This document shows, one piece after another, positions 56,938-64,000 of a stretch of 64,000 nucleotides of DNA (positions within the stretch are counted from its first letter, which is position 1; every line of letters starts with the position of its first letter). This DNA comes from Siculibacillus sp. (lineage in GTDB: Bacteria > Pseudomonadota > Alphaproteobacteria > Rhizobiales > Ancalomicrobiaceae), in contig JAOTSD010000006.1 in assembly GCA_030247555.1 (NCBI GenBank), positions 28,556-92,555 on the forward strand, written 5' to 3'. The notes beneath the pieces were generated by a model. That model was not told the DNA's origin. It saw only the letters and a list, made by a program, of their open reading frames with translations, and searched no databases. Position numbers and translations under genes: made by a program.

Positions 56938-57165
56938 TCAGCGCTGTCGGTCGTTGTCGGAGATCGACCCCGGCCGCCCGCCTTCGGCCTTCGGCTTCTC
57001 GCCGAACTTCAGCCAACCGAGGAAGATCAGGATCAGGCCGACGGCGATGATCGGCGTGTTGCCGTCGAGCCCCATGCCGTAGCCGAGATAGTTGACCGCC
57101 CCCAGAACCAGCATGCCGAGGCCGAAGAAGATCAGAATGCCGCCGATCAGTTTCACACCCATCAT
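56938..57165 (-). CDS. Small membrane protein downstream of the DadA-like gene
   Basis: Encodes 75 residues with two hydrophobic helices (about 4-25 and 38-53) and a polar C-terminal tail. The start overlaps the stop of the DadA-like gene (ATGA), so it is translated with it. Family not recognised. Confidence 0.65.
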   Translation of the reverse strand: MMGVKLIGGILIFFGLGMLVLGAVNYLGYGMGLDGNTPIIAVGLILIFLGWLKFGEKPKAEGGRPGSISDNDRQR

Positions 57166-58412
57166 CGCCTCACGAAGCGTTCCGCCCGGAAGGGCGTGAG
57201 ATCCACCGTCGGCTTTTCACCCGAGATCGCCTCGGCGATCAAGCGTCCCGAGATCGGGCCGTGGGTGAAGCCGAGATGAGCGTGGCCGAAATCGAGCCAC
57301 ATGTCGGGCACGCCCGGCGCCGGGCCGATGATCGGCAACCCGTCGGGCAACGCCGGCCGCTTGCCCAGCCAGGGCTCGGGATCGTTCTCCGCTCCGAGCG
57401 GGAAGAGGGCGCCGGCGACCGGCTTCAACCGCTCGAGCTGCACCGGGGTCGGCGGCGCGTCGCGTTCCGCGAGCTCGATGCCGGTGGTCAGGCGGATGCC
57501 CTTCAGCATCGGCGTGATCAGATACCCCTTCTCGACGTCGACGATCGGCCGCTTCAACTGCGCCTCGCCCTTCGGTGCGAAGTGCATGTGGTAACCGCGC
57601 TTGGAGACGAGCGGGAAGCGCAGGTCGAACCGATCGAGCAGGTCGTTCGACCAGGGTCCGAGCGCCACGACCACGTGCGTGCCGGAGACGTCGCCGGCCT
57701 CGGTGGTGACGACCCAGCCCTCCGAGCCGCGACGGAGCGAGCGCGCGTCGCCGCGCGCCACCACGCCGCCACGGCCGACGAAGAGATCGCCGTAGGCCTT
57801 GGTCACGCCCTCCGGCCAGCTGACCGACTGCGTCTCCGGCCAGAACACCGCCCCGACCCCTACCGGGTTGAGGTCCGGCTCCAGCTCCTTGAGCTCCGGA
57901 ATGGTCAGGTGGCGGTATTCGATGCCGTACTGGTCGGCGAAATCGTGCAGGCTCGCCGCGTCCGCCAGCCCCTTGTGGCTGCGATAGAGACGCACCCAAC
58001 CGGTCTCGCGGAAGAAGGCCTCGGCCCCCGCCTCGCGCGCCAGAGCCCGATGCTCGGGGATCGAATGGCGGCTGAGCAGCTCGACGGCGGCAGCGAAGCG
58101 GACGATGCCGGCGGCATCGGTCGCCCGGCGGAGCTGCCACAGCCAGGGCAGGATCTTGGGCAGGAAGGAAAGATGGTAGTGCGCCTCGGTCGACAGGTTG
58201 AGTCCGTAGCGGACGAGCGCGCCGATCTCGCGCGGGAAGGCAACCGGCACCAGCCCTTCGCGCTCGATGACGCCGGCATTGCCGTAGCTCGTCTCCTCGC
58301 CGATGCCGCGCCGGTCGACCAGTACGACCCGCTTGCCCTTGGCCTGCAGGTGCAGGGCGGCGGAGGTGCCGACCATGCCGGCGCCGAGGACGATCACATC
58401 GGTGGAAATCAA
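57162..58412 (-). CDS. DadA-like FAD-dependent amino-acid dehydrogenase
   Basis: Encodes 416 residues of the DAO fold. The FAD motif is VIVLGAGMVGTSAALHLQAKG (with GAGMVG at about 10-15), followed by the acidic VDRRGIGEETSYGNAGVIE. The C-terminal GPAPGVPDMWLDFGHAHLGFTHGPISGRLIAE is the second FAD-binding part (read in pieces). DadA enzymes oxidise D-amino acids, usually D-Ala, passing electrons to the quinone pool; L-proline or other amino acids are used by some members, so specificity is open. It heads an operon with two small membrane proteins and fits the surrounding amino-acid catabolism genes. Confidence 0.85.
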   Translation of the reverse strand: MISTDVIVLGAGMVGTSAALHLQAKGKRVVLVDRRGIGEETSYGNAGVIEREGLVPVAFPREIGALVRYGLNLSTEAHYHLSFLPKILPWLWQLRRATDAAGIVRFAAAVELLSRHSIPEHRALAREAGAEAFFRETGWVRLYRSHKGLADAASLHDFADQYGIEYRHLTIPELKELEPDLNPVGVGAVFWPETQSVSWPEGVTKAYGDLFVGRGGVVARGDARSLRRGSEGWVVTTEAGDVSGTHVVVALGPWSNDLLDRFDLRFPLVSKRGYHMHFAPKGEAQLKRPIVDVEKGYLITPMLKGIRLTTGIELAERDAPPTPVQLERLKPVAGALFPLGAENDPEPWLGKRPALPDGLPIIGPAPGVPDMWLDFGHAHLGFTHGPISGRLIAEAISGEKPTVDLTPFRAERFVRR

Positions 58413-58789
58413 GGGTGCCTCCGGGCGAAGGGCGGCGCGGCACGGGACGGAAACCCGGCGCGCGATCGCCGCGGATCGTGCCCGCCCGTCCGGCGCGACG
58501 CAAGGGACGATGACGCGATGCGGTCATGCGACGCGACGGCACGTCGTCCCCGGTGATCACATTCGGAACTGGGCTGCCGGATATGAGCGCGGGTCTCGCG
58601 GGAGCGGGCGCGGCCGGCAGGTTCACTCCCCCCGGAGGGGAGCACGCCGTCCACGATACCCGACTTCCGACACCCGGACATACCCCGGCGAAACGCCATT
58701 GCCCGCCCCGCGACCTCGGTCGAGTTGAGCCGGCGGCCCGTTCCTGCTACTCCCCGACCCGAGATTTCCGCCCGACCCCGAGGTGCCCC

Positions 58790-60118
58790 ATGATCCCGCG
58801 CTATTCGCGCCCCGAGATGACCGCCATCTGGGAGCCGCAGTCCCGTTTCCGCATCTGGTTCGAGATCGAGGCGCACGCCACCGATGCGCTCGCCGAGCTC
58901 GGTGTCGTGCCGAAGTCGGACGCGGAGGAGATCTGGAGACGAGCGAAGGACGCCACCTTCGACGTCGCCCGCATCGACGAGATCGAGGCTGTGACCAAGC
59001 ACGACGTCATCGCCTTCCTCACTCATCTCGCCGAGATCGTCGGCCCCTCGGCCCGCTTCGTCCATCAGGGCATGACCTCGTCGGACGTGCTCGACACCTG
59101 CCTGTCGGTGCAGTTGAAACGCGCCGCCGATCTTCTCATCGCCGGCGTCGACCGGGTGCTCGCCGCCCTGAAGACCCGCGCCTACGAGCACAAGCACACG
59201 CCGACCATCGGCCGCTCCCACGGCATCCACGCCGAGCCGGTGACCTTCGGCCTCAAGCTCGCGGAAAGCTTCGCGGAGTTCACCCGCAACCGCGCCCGGC
59301 TGGTGCAGGCACGCGACGAGATCGCCACCTGCGCCATCTCGGGTGCGGTCGGCACCTTCGCCAACATCGACCCGCGGGTCGAGGCGCATGTCGCCGAGAA
59401 GATGGGGCTGACCATCGAGCCGGTCTCGACCCAGGTCATCCCGCGCGATCGCCATGCGATGTTCTTCGCCGTGCTCGGCGTCGTCGCCTCGTCGATCGAG
59501 CGCGTCGCCATCGAGATCCGCCACCTGCAGCGCACCGAGGTGCTGGAAGCGGAGGAGTATTTCTCCCCCGGCCAGAAGGGCTCCTCGGCGATGCCGCACA
59601 AGCGCAACCCGGTCTTGACCGAGAACCTCACCGGCCTCGCCCGCATGGTCCGCGCCTACGCCATGCCGGCGATGGAGAACGTCGCGCTCTGGCACGAGCG
59701 CGACATCTCCCACTCTTCGGTCGAGCGCATGATCGGCCCCGACGCCACGATCACGCTGGATTTCGCCCTGAACCGCCTCGCCGGCGTGATCGAGAAGCTG
59801 GTGGTCTATCCCGAGCGCATGGAAGGCAACATGAACCGCCTCGGCGGCCTCGTGCACTCGCAGCGCATCCTGCTCGCGCTCACCCAGGCCGGCGTCTCCC
59901 GCGAGGACGCCTATCGCCTCGTCCAGCGCAACGCCATGAAGGTGTGGGACAGCTACCAGAAGACCGGTTCCGCCACCGTCGACTTCCTCGAGGAGCTGCT
60001 CGCCGACGCCGACGTCCGCAAGGCGCTCACCGAGGCCGAGATCCGCGAGAAGTTCGACCTCGGCTATCACCTCAAGCACGTCGACACGATCTTCGCCCGG
60101 GTGTTCGGGGAGAGTTGA
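58790..60118 (+). CDS. purB: Adenylosuccinate lyase
   Basis: Encodes 442 residues. It releases fumarate from SAICAR and from adenylosuccinate in purine synthesis. The superfamily signature GSSAMPHKRNPVLTENL (about 261-277) is intact, as are HQGMTSSDVLDTC, GRSHGIHAEPVTFG and ALWHERDISHSSVERM. The ATG at 58790 gives the common MIPRYSRPEMTAIWE start. A terminator follows at 60139. Confidence 0.97.
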   Translation: MIPRYSRPEMTAIWEPQSRFRIWFEIEAHATDALAELGVVPKSDAEEIWRRAKDATFDVARIDEIEAVTKHDVIAFLTHLAEIVGPSARFVHQGMTSSDVLDTCLSVQLKRAADLLIAGVDRVLAALKTRAYEHKHTPTIGRSHGIHAEPVTFGLKLAESFAEFTRNRARLVQARDEIATCAISGAVGTFANIDPRVEAHVAEKMGLTIEPVSTQVIPRDRHAMFFAVLGVVASSIERVAIEIRHLQRTEVLEAEEYFSPGQKGSSAMPHKRNPVLTENLTGLARMVRAYAMPAMENVALWHERDISHSSVERMIGPDATITLDFALNRLAGVIEKLVVYPERMEGNMNRLGGLVHSQRILLALTQAGVSREDAYRLVQRNAMKVWDSYQKTGSATVDFLEELLADADVRKALTEAEIREKFDLGYHLKHVDTIFARVFGES

Positions 60119-60138
60119 GACGGAGGGGCAAACAATAC

Positions 60139-60167
60139 TGACGTGGCCAAGCTTTCCGGCCACGTCA
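60139..60167. terminator. Terminator after purB and the convergent orphan
   Basis: A perfect 10-bp stem (tgacgtggcc / ggccacgtca) with a 9-base loop containing TTT. AT-rich on both sides, so it can serve both strands. Confidence 0.7.
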
Positions 60168-60172
60168 ATCAT

Positions 60173-60379
60173 CTATTCAGGAAGATTCTGAGCAGGATTC
60201 TCCACCGCCCACAGGCATTCAGAATATCTATTCAAGCACCAATTCTTGAAATCGTGCGGAGCTAGATTTTTGAATCCATTTTCTTTCATTTTCTTGTAAT
60301 CAAATATTATAGAAAACAATTTGAATGCAATATCTTCCTTTGAGGACGAGGATAAATCAACATTGATGGTGTCTGACAT
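60173..60379 (-). CDS. AT-rich orphan gene, unknown function
   Basis: Encodes 68 residues with many Lys, Asn, Phe and Ser. Composition and codon use (A/T-ending codons, for example FKLFSIIFDYKKMKENG) are unlike any other gene in the window. GGGGAG lies 8 bases before the ATG at 60379, which supports expression. No signal or membrane segment and no recognised family. The AT-rich stretch extends to about 60560. Probably foreign DNA. Confidence 0.6.
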   Translation of the reverse strand: MSDTINVDLSSSSKEDIAFKLFSIIFDYKKMKENGFKNLAPHDFKNWCLNRYSECLWAVENPAQNLPE

Positions 60380-60586
60380 GACCAATACTCCCCAAGAGGA
60401 TTGAGCATAAGCAATACACTAACCGATTTAAGGGTAGATTCAACCACGAATTGATTGGACGCGGGAGCCATGAGTTGAAGTTTGAGGGGCTTTTGGTGCC
60501 TCATGGTAAGCGGCCAAGAACCACATTTGGTGGAATCCCGGAAATCGAACATAGTCTCGCGCACTCTCGGATCCGAGGCCCCGCCC

Positions 60587-61156
60587 ATGTCCTTCTCGCT
60601 CGCCGACGTCGACGTCCTGCTGATCCCCGGCCGGGGCAACTCGAACGAATTCCACTGGATGGCGGCCTGGGCCGGGGCGATCCCCAATTCCTCGCGCGTC
60701 CTTCAGGCCGAATGGGAGAAGCCGCAGCCGGCCGATTGGATCGCCCGCCTCGACGCCGCGATCCGCGCCACGCCGCGCCGCTGTGTCCTCGTCGGCCACT
60801 CTCTCGCCGTCGCCACCATCGTCAAATGGGCCGATGCGGCCTCCGCCGCCGACCTCGTCAAGGTGGCCGGTGCGCTGCTCGTCTCGCCGACCAACGTCGA
60901 GGATCCCGACCCCTCCTTCGACACGGTGCGCCCCTTCGCGCCGATGCCGATGAACCGCCTTCCCTTTCCCACCATGGTGCTGGCGTCGCGCGACGACCCG
61001 CGCGTCACCTTCGCCCGCGCCGGCGAATGCGCGAGTGCCTGGGGCGCCGAACTGGTCGACGTCGGTGAGCTCGGTCACATCGGCAACGTTCAGCGCCTCG
61101 GCATCTGGCCGGAAGGCCTGATCCACCTCGGCCGCCTCCTCGATCGTATCGGGTGA
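60587..61156 (+). CDS. RBBP9/YdeN-like alpha/beta hydrolase
   Basis: Encodes 189 residues. Features: VLLIPGRGNSNEFHWMAAW start, nucleophile in VLVGHSLAVATIVKWA (about 68-70), Asp in LASRDDPRVTF (about 139) and His in GELGHIGNV (about 165). The YdeN/RBBP9 family are small serine hydrolases with unknown bacterial substrates. The ATG at 60587 is chosen where family sequence begins. It lies beyond the AT-rich gap. Confidence 0.85.
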   Translation: MSFSLADVDVLLIPGRGNSNEFHWMAAWAGAIPNSSRVLQAEWEKPQPADWIARLDAAIRATPRRCVLVGHSLAVATIVKWADAASAADLVKVAGALLVSPTNVEDPDPSFDTVRPFAPMPMNRLPFPTMVLASRDDPRVTFARAGECASAWGAELVDVGELGHIGNVQRLGIWPEGLIHLGRLLDRIG

Positions 61157-61213
61157 CGGCGATGCGCCTCGCCACCGGCTCGCGCCGAGGTCGCGGCAGG
61201 TGAGACGCGCGCC

Positions 61214-62038
61214 TCAATAGCCGCGCGCCGGCCCGCTCTCGTCCACGGGCTCGCCCATCTCGGAGCGCATCGCCGCGACGCCGGCGGCGACGTACATGCC
61301 GTCGAGTCCGAGGGTGACGAAGGCGAAACCCTTGGCGCGGAAGGCGCGGGCATAGGCCGCCGCGCCGCCGAAGATGCCTGCGATCTTGCCGGCTTTTCGC
61401 GCCGCCGCGGCGATGCGGTCGAGCGCCGCGTCGACTTGCCGGTCGAGGACGTCGATGCGCGCCCCGTCGGTCAGCGCGATCGACAGGTCGTTCGGTCCGA
61501 TGAAGACGCCGTCGAGCCCCTCGACCGCCAGGATCTCGTCGATCGCCTCGACCGCCTCACGCGTCTCGATCATGGCGAGTGCCAACGTCGCCTCGTTCGC
61601 GCCGTGGAGATAATCGGTCGGCGTCTCGACCCCGAAGAGCGACATCGCCGTCCCCGCCCCCCACGAGCGCCGGCCGGTCGGCGGATACTTCACCTGGGCG
61701 ACGAAGGCGCGCGCCTCCGCCGCCGTGTCGATCATCGGCGCGATCGCCCCGACCGCCCCGACGTCGAGCGCCCGGGCGGCCATGGCGAAGTCGCCGACCG
61801 GGAGCCGCACCAGGGCCGGCTTGCCGGCCCGGGTCACCGCCGCGATGGTCGGCACGATCGAGGCGGCGTCGAGCAGCCCGTGCTGCACGTCGAGCACCAC
61901 CGCGTCGAGCGGCTGGTGCGCCAGCGCCTCGGCGAAGCCGGGCTCCGGCAGGCAGAACCACCCGCCGAGCGCCCGCTCGCCGCGCCTCAGCCGGCCGGCG
62001 AGGGCGAGCGCGGGATGGATCCGGGAAAGCTCGGTCAT
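61214..62038 (-). CDS. HpcH/HpaI class II aldolase
   Basis: Encodes 274 residues of TIM-barrel fold. Features: a WFCLPEPGFAEALAHQPLDAV segment, VLDVQHGLLD (catalytic His), PALVRLPVGD, the metal Glu in LAMIETREAV and GPNDLSIAL. The family cleaves 4-hydroxy-2-oxo acids from aromatic, uronate or rhamnonate breakdown. An upstream ATG (62080) is possible; MTELSRIHP at 62038 is more family-like. Substrate open. Confidence 0.87.
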   Translation of the reverse strand: MTELSRIHPALALAGRLRRGERALGGWFCLPEPGFAEALAHQPLDAVVLDVQHGLLDAASIVPTIAAVTRAGKPALVRLPVGDFAMAARALDVGAVGAIAPMIDTAAEARAFVAQVKYPPTGRRSWGAGTAMSLFGVETPTDYLHGANEATLALAMIETREAVEAIDEILAVEGLDGVFIGPNDLSIALTDGARIDVLDRQVDAALDRIAAAARKAGKIAGIFGGAAAYARAFRAKGFAFVTLGLDGMYVAAGVAAMRSEMGEPVDESGPARGY

Positions 62039-62200
62039 GGGTTCGCCTCGTCGCGCAATGGGCCTTTCGCCTCGTGCCACGAGAAATTCCTTCTGGCAAC
62101 GCCCGGCGGCCGCGCTCGACCATCACCCGCCATGAAAAAGCGCGCGGACCCTACCGGATCCGCGCGCCGAAAGCGTCGCTCGAACGAGCGAGGGCCCGTC

Positions 62201-62524
62201 TCAGCCGGTCTTCTTCACCTGCTCGATCGCCTCGGCCAGGAGTTCCTCCATGGCGCGGCGGATCTGGTGGTCGGACTGGGCGACCGACGCCGCGTCGAGG
62301 TCGCCGCGGATCTTGCGGAAGACGTCCTCGTCACCGGCCTCCTGGAAGTCGGCTTCGACCACCGACTTGGCGTAGGCCGCGGCCTCGTCGCCGGAGAGCC
62401 CGAGCTTCTCCGCCGCCCACAGGCCGAGCAGCTTGTTGCGCCGCACGGTGGCCTTGAATTGCAGCTCTTCGTCGTGGGCGAACTTCTTTTCGAAGGCCTC
62501 TTCGCGCTTGTCGAACGTGGTCAT
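62201..62524 (-). CDS. F1Fo-ATPase inhibitor zeta subunit (DUF1476)
   Basis: Encodes 107 residues of the alphaproteobacterial zeta-subunit family: MTTFDKREEAFEKKFAHDEE, FKATVRRNKLLGLWAAEKLGLSG (two parts) and a C-terminal helix bundle. In Paracoccus and relatives it binds F1 and blocks reverse ATP hydrolysis with its N-terminal helix. It is divergent from purC, an order I know from many Hyphomicrobiales. Confidence 0.92.
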   Translation of the reverse strand: MTTFDKREEAFEKKFAHDEELQFKATVRRNKLLGLWAAEKLGLSGDEAAAYAKSVVEADFQEAGDEDVFRKIRGDLDAASVAQSDHQIRRAMEELLAEAIEQVKKTG

Positions 62525-62958
62525 GTCCTGAAAACTCCTGGAAAACCGCGAAGGCATCGCGTATACGGGGGCCCTTGTCGAGGCACAGATAGCGCTCGGC
62601 GACCCGCAAATCAACGGGACCTTCGACGACCCCTCGTCGCATGGCTCCACCGCATCGTGTCCCTGCCTCCCCGCGCAGCGCCCCACGGCCGCTCGCATTG
62701 TGGAGACGGGTCGTATCGGATACTGTGGGTTCGTCGGCGCGCGGGGCGTGGAGGAGATTCCTTCGCACCCGCGCGTCGTCCTTCGGTGGCGGCCGGTCGA
62801 GAACACCGGGTCTTCCCGGGAGGCGTCCGCACTCTCGACGTCGATGCGCCCCGATCGCCGATCGGGTGCGCGACAGCGGGCCCCCCCCTCCCGGGGGCGG
62901 CTCCATCTCGGAGGCCTCCGGCCTAATGGATTTCCCCTTCAGACCACGGTACGTTCCC
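62525..62958. other. Divergent intergenic region zeta subunit / purC
   Basis: About 430 bases. A frame is open in line with purC but its content (Arg/Pro-rich) is not protein-like. It must contain both promoters. I see no recognised riboswitch or PurR-type box. Confidence 0.45.
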
Positions 62959-63726
62959 ATGAATCGTCGGCGCCGCATCTACGAAGGCAAGGCCAAGATC
63001 CTCTACGAGGGTCCCGAGCCCGGTACGCTCATCCAGCACTTCAAGGATGACGCCACCGCGTTCAACGCCAAGAAGCACGCCGTCATCGACGGTAAGGGCG
63101 TGCTCAACAACCGCATCTCCGAGTTCATCTTCAATCAGCTGAACGCGCTCGGCGTGCCCACCCACTTCATCAAGCGGCTCAACATGCGCGAACAGCTGAT
63201 TCGCGAGGTCGAGATCATTCCGCTCGAGGTGGTGGTGCGCAACGTCGCCGCCGGCTCGCTGTCGACTCGCCTCGGCATCCCCGAGGGCACCCAGCTGCCG
63301 CGCTCGATCATCGAATTCTACTACAAGAACGACGAGCTCAACGACCCGATGGTGTCGGAGGAGCACATCACCGCCTTCGGCTGGGCCTCTCCGCAGGACA
63401 TCGACGACGTGATGGCGCTCGCCATCCGCGTCAACGACTTCCTCTCCGGCCTCTTCCTCGGCGTCGGCATCCGCCTCGTCGACTTCAAGCTGGAGTTCGG
63501 CCGCTTGTGGGAAGGCGACATGATGCGCATCGTGCTGGCCGACGAGATCTCGCCCGACAACTGCCGTCTGTGGGACCAGTCCTCCGGCGACAAGCTCGAC
63601 AAGGACCGCTTCCGTCGCGACCTCGGCGGCATGCTCGAGGCCTACCAGGAAGTCGCCCGCCGCCTCGGCATCCTCAACGACAACACCACCCCCCCGCCCG
63701 CCGGCGGTCCGACGCTGGTGCAGTGA
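62959..63726 (+). CDS. purC: Phosphoribosylaminoimidazole-succinocarboxamide synthase
   Basis: Encodes 255 residues. It couples CAIR with aspartate, using ATP, in purine synthesis. Signature parts: [47 protein letters not shown] and LVDFKLEFG with [14 protein letters not shown]. The ATG at 62959 gives [13 protein letters not shown], the normal start. A hairpin terminator follows at 63761; purS is expected next in related genomes but is not seen in the 270 bases that remain. Confidence 0.97.
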   Translation: MNRRRRIYEGKAKILYEGPEPGTLIQHFKDDATAFNAKKHAVIDGKGVLNNRISEFIFNQLNALGVPTHFIKRLNMREQLIREVEIIPLEVVVRNVAAGSLSTRLGIPEGTQLPRSIIEFYYKNDELNDPMVSEEHITAFGWASPQDIDDVMALAIRVNDFLSGLFLGVGIRLVDFKLEFGRLWEGDMMRIVLADEISPDNCRLWDQSSGDKLDKDRFRRDLGGMLEAYQEVARRLGILNDNTTPPPAGGPTLVQ

Positions 63727-63760
63727 GGCACGCGCCCGTCGTCCCTGCGACCGTGTTCGA

Positions 63761-63799
63761 AACGAAGCGGCCGGCGTCTCTGGCGCCGGCCGCTTCGTT
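63761..63799 (+). terminator. Long hairpin after purC
   Basis: A perfect 16-bp stem (aacgaagcggccggcg / cgccggccgcttcgtt) with a 7-base loop, 34 bases after the purC stop. If it terminates well, purC is not co-transcribed with the next gene. Confidence 0.7.
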
Positions 63800-63833
63800 C
63801 GCTCTGCCGACGAAGGGCTCGTACCTGACCGCC

Positions 63834-63906
63834 GTCATGCCCGGCCTCGAGCCGGGCACCCATGAGCCGGTGAAAACATGCGCCCCCGGCTCGAGACGGG
63901 GATGAC
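63834..63906. repeat. REP-like palindromic repeat element
   Basis: The ends gtcatgcccggcctcgag... and ...ctcgagacggggatgac are near-perfect inverted copies of each other, with a shorter palindrome (ggcctcgagcc) inside the left arm. Similar GTCAT-CCCGG-type elements are scattered between genes in many Hyphomicrobiales. Confidence 0.6.
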
Positions 63907-64000
63907 GCCCGGAATGTCGTGAGGCCTTTCGGCGACCCGAACGAAGCGGGCGGCGTTTCCCGTCGGATCGCCACCGCGCCGCCCTCCTCGCTCAGCGATA

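Overview
The window is GC-rich, densely coded DNA from an alphaproteobacterium, most likely of the Hyphomicrobiales (Rhizobiales). This rests on gene order that I know from that group and not on any search: a NifU/SufU-like scaffold next to folE, hisI, a patatin and a CBS protein; sfsA-map-radC; DUF3126-cysE; the ATPase zeta-subunit (DUF1476) gene divergent from purC; groESL behind a CIRCE operator; a double-PilZ protein; and a liv operon followed by a small membrane protein. The sequence shows one tRNA (Leu, anticodon UAA) and no rRNA, CRISPR array or insertion sequence.

Layout. 1-6400: a truncated HD (p)ppGpp-hydrolase-like gene, an SGNH hydrolase, a small exported protein, then scaffold-folE-[catalase]-hisI-patatin. 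6400-13640: CBS protein, rhomboid, PAS protein, double PilZ, a 500-base gap with structured-RNA character, gamma-carbonic anhydrase, a soluble CZB-type chemoreceptor and small membrane proteins. 13428-21119: DUF3126, cysE, enoyl-CoA hydratase, alpha/beta hydrolase, zf-CHCC protein, FAD monooxygenase, a MoaB/CinA-like protein, gpt and a plasmalogen-desaturase-like (CarF/Kua) membrane protein. 21169-24900: a VWA protein, tRNA-Leu and an accessory stretch with two secreted cysteine-rich proteins of unknown function. 24977-32859: ABM-like monooxygenase, rhodanese, EAL-CBS-GGDEF protein, GT39 glycosyltransferase, sfsA, an Abi-like (HEPN) gene inserted before map, and radC. 33187-38503: PfpI-like protein, then the conserved set ATP-grasp / alpha-E / transglutaminase / Anbu protease, and usg. 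38737-41058: CIRCE-groES-groEL followed by three strong hairpins. 41138-44576: LprI-like protein, Tat-type multicopper oxidase convergent with a c-type cytochrome, and a flavin reductase. 45187-51134: livHMGF, a small membrane protein, and the binding protein. 51337-58412: P1-family peptidase, a fused indolepyruvate ferredoxin oxidoreductase divergent from an Lrp/AsnC regulator, two small membrane proteins and a DadA-like amino-acid dehydrogenase. 58790-64000: purB, an AT-rich orphan, an RBBP9-like hydrolase, an HpcH/HpaI aldolase, the ATPase zeta subunit, purC and a REP-like palindromic element.

How the parts fit. The second half is rich in amino-acid transport and catabolism (liv transporter, fused IOR with its Lrp-type regulator, DadA-like oxidase) together with purine biosynthesis (purB, purC). 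Core genes dominate. The likely horizontally acquired or lineage-specific pieces are the Abi-like gene at 30280-30945 with its flanking possible small transcript, the secreted cysteine-rich pair at 22820-24193, the AT-rich orphan at 60173-60379, and perhaps the catalase placed between folE and hisI. No whole multi-gene system here is clearly new. The best candidates for something undescribed are the Abi/possible-sRNA locus, the cysteine-rich pair and the unassigned structured region at about 9690-9870.
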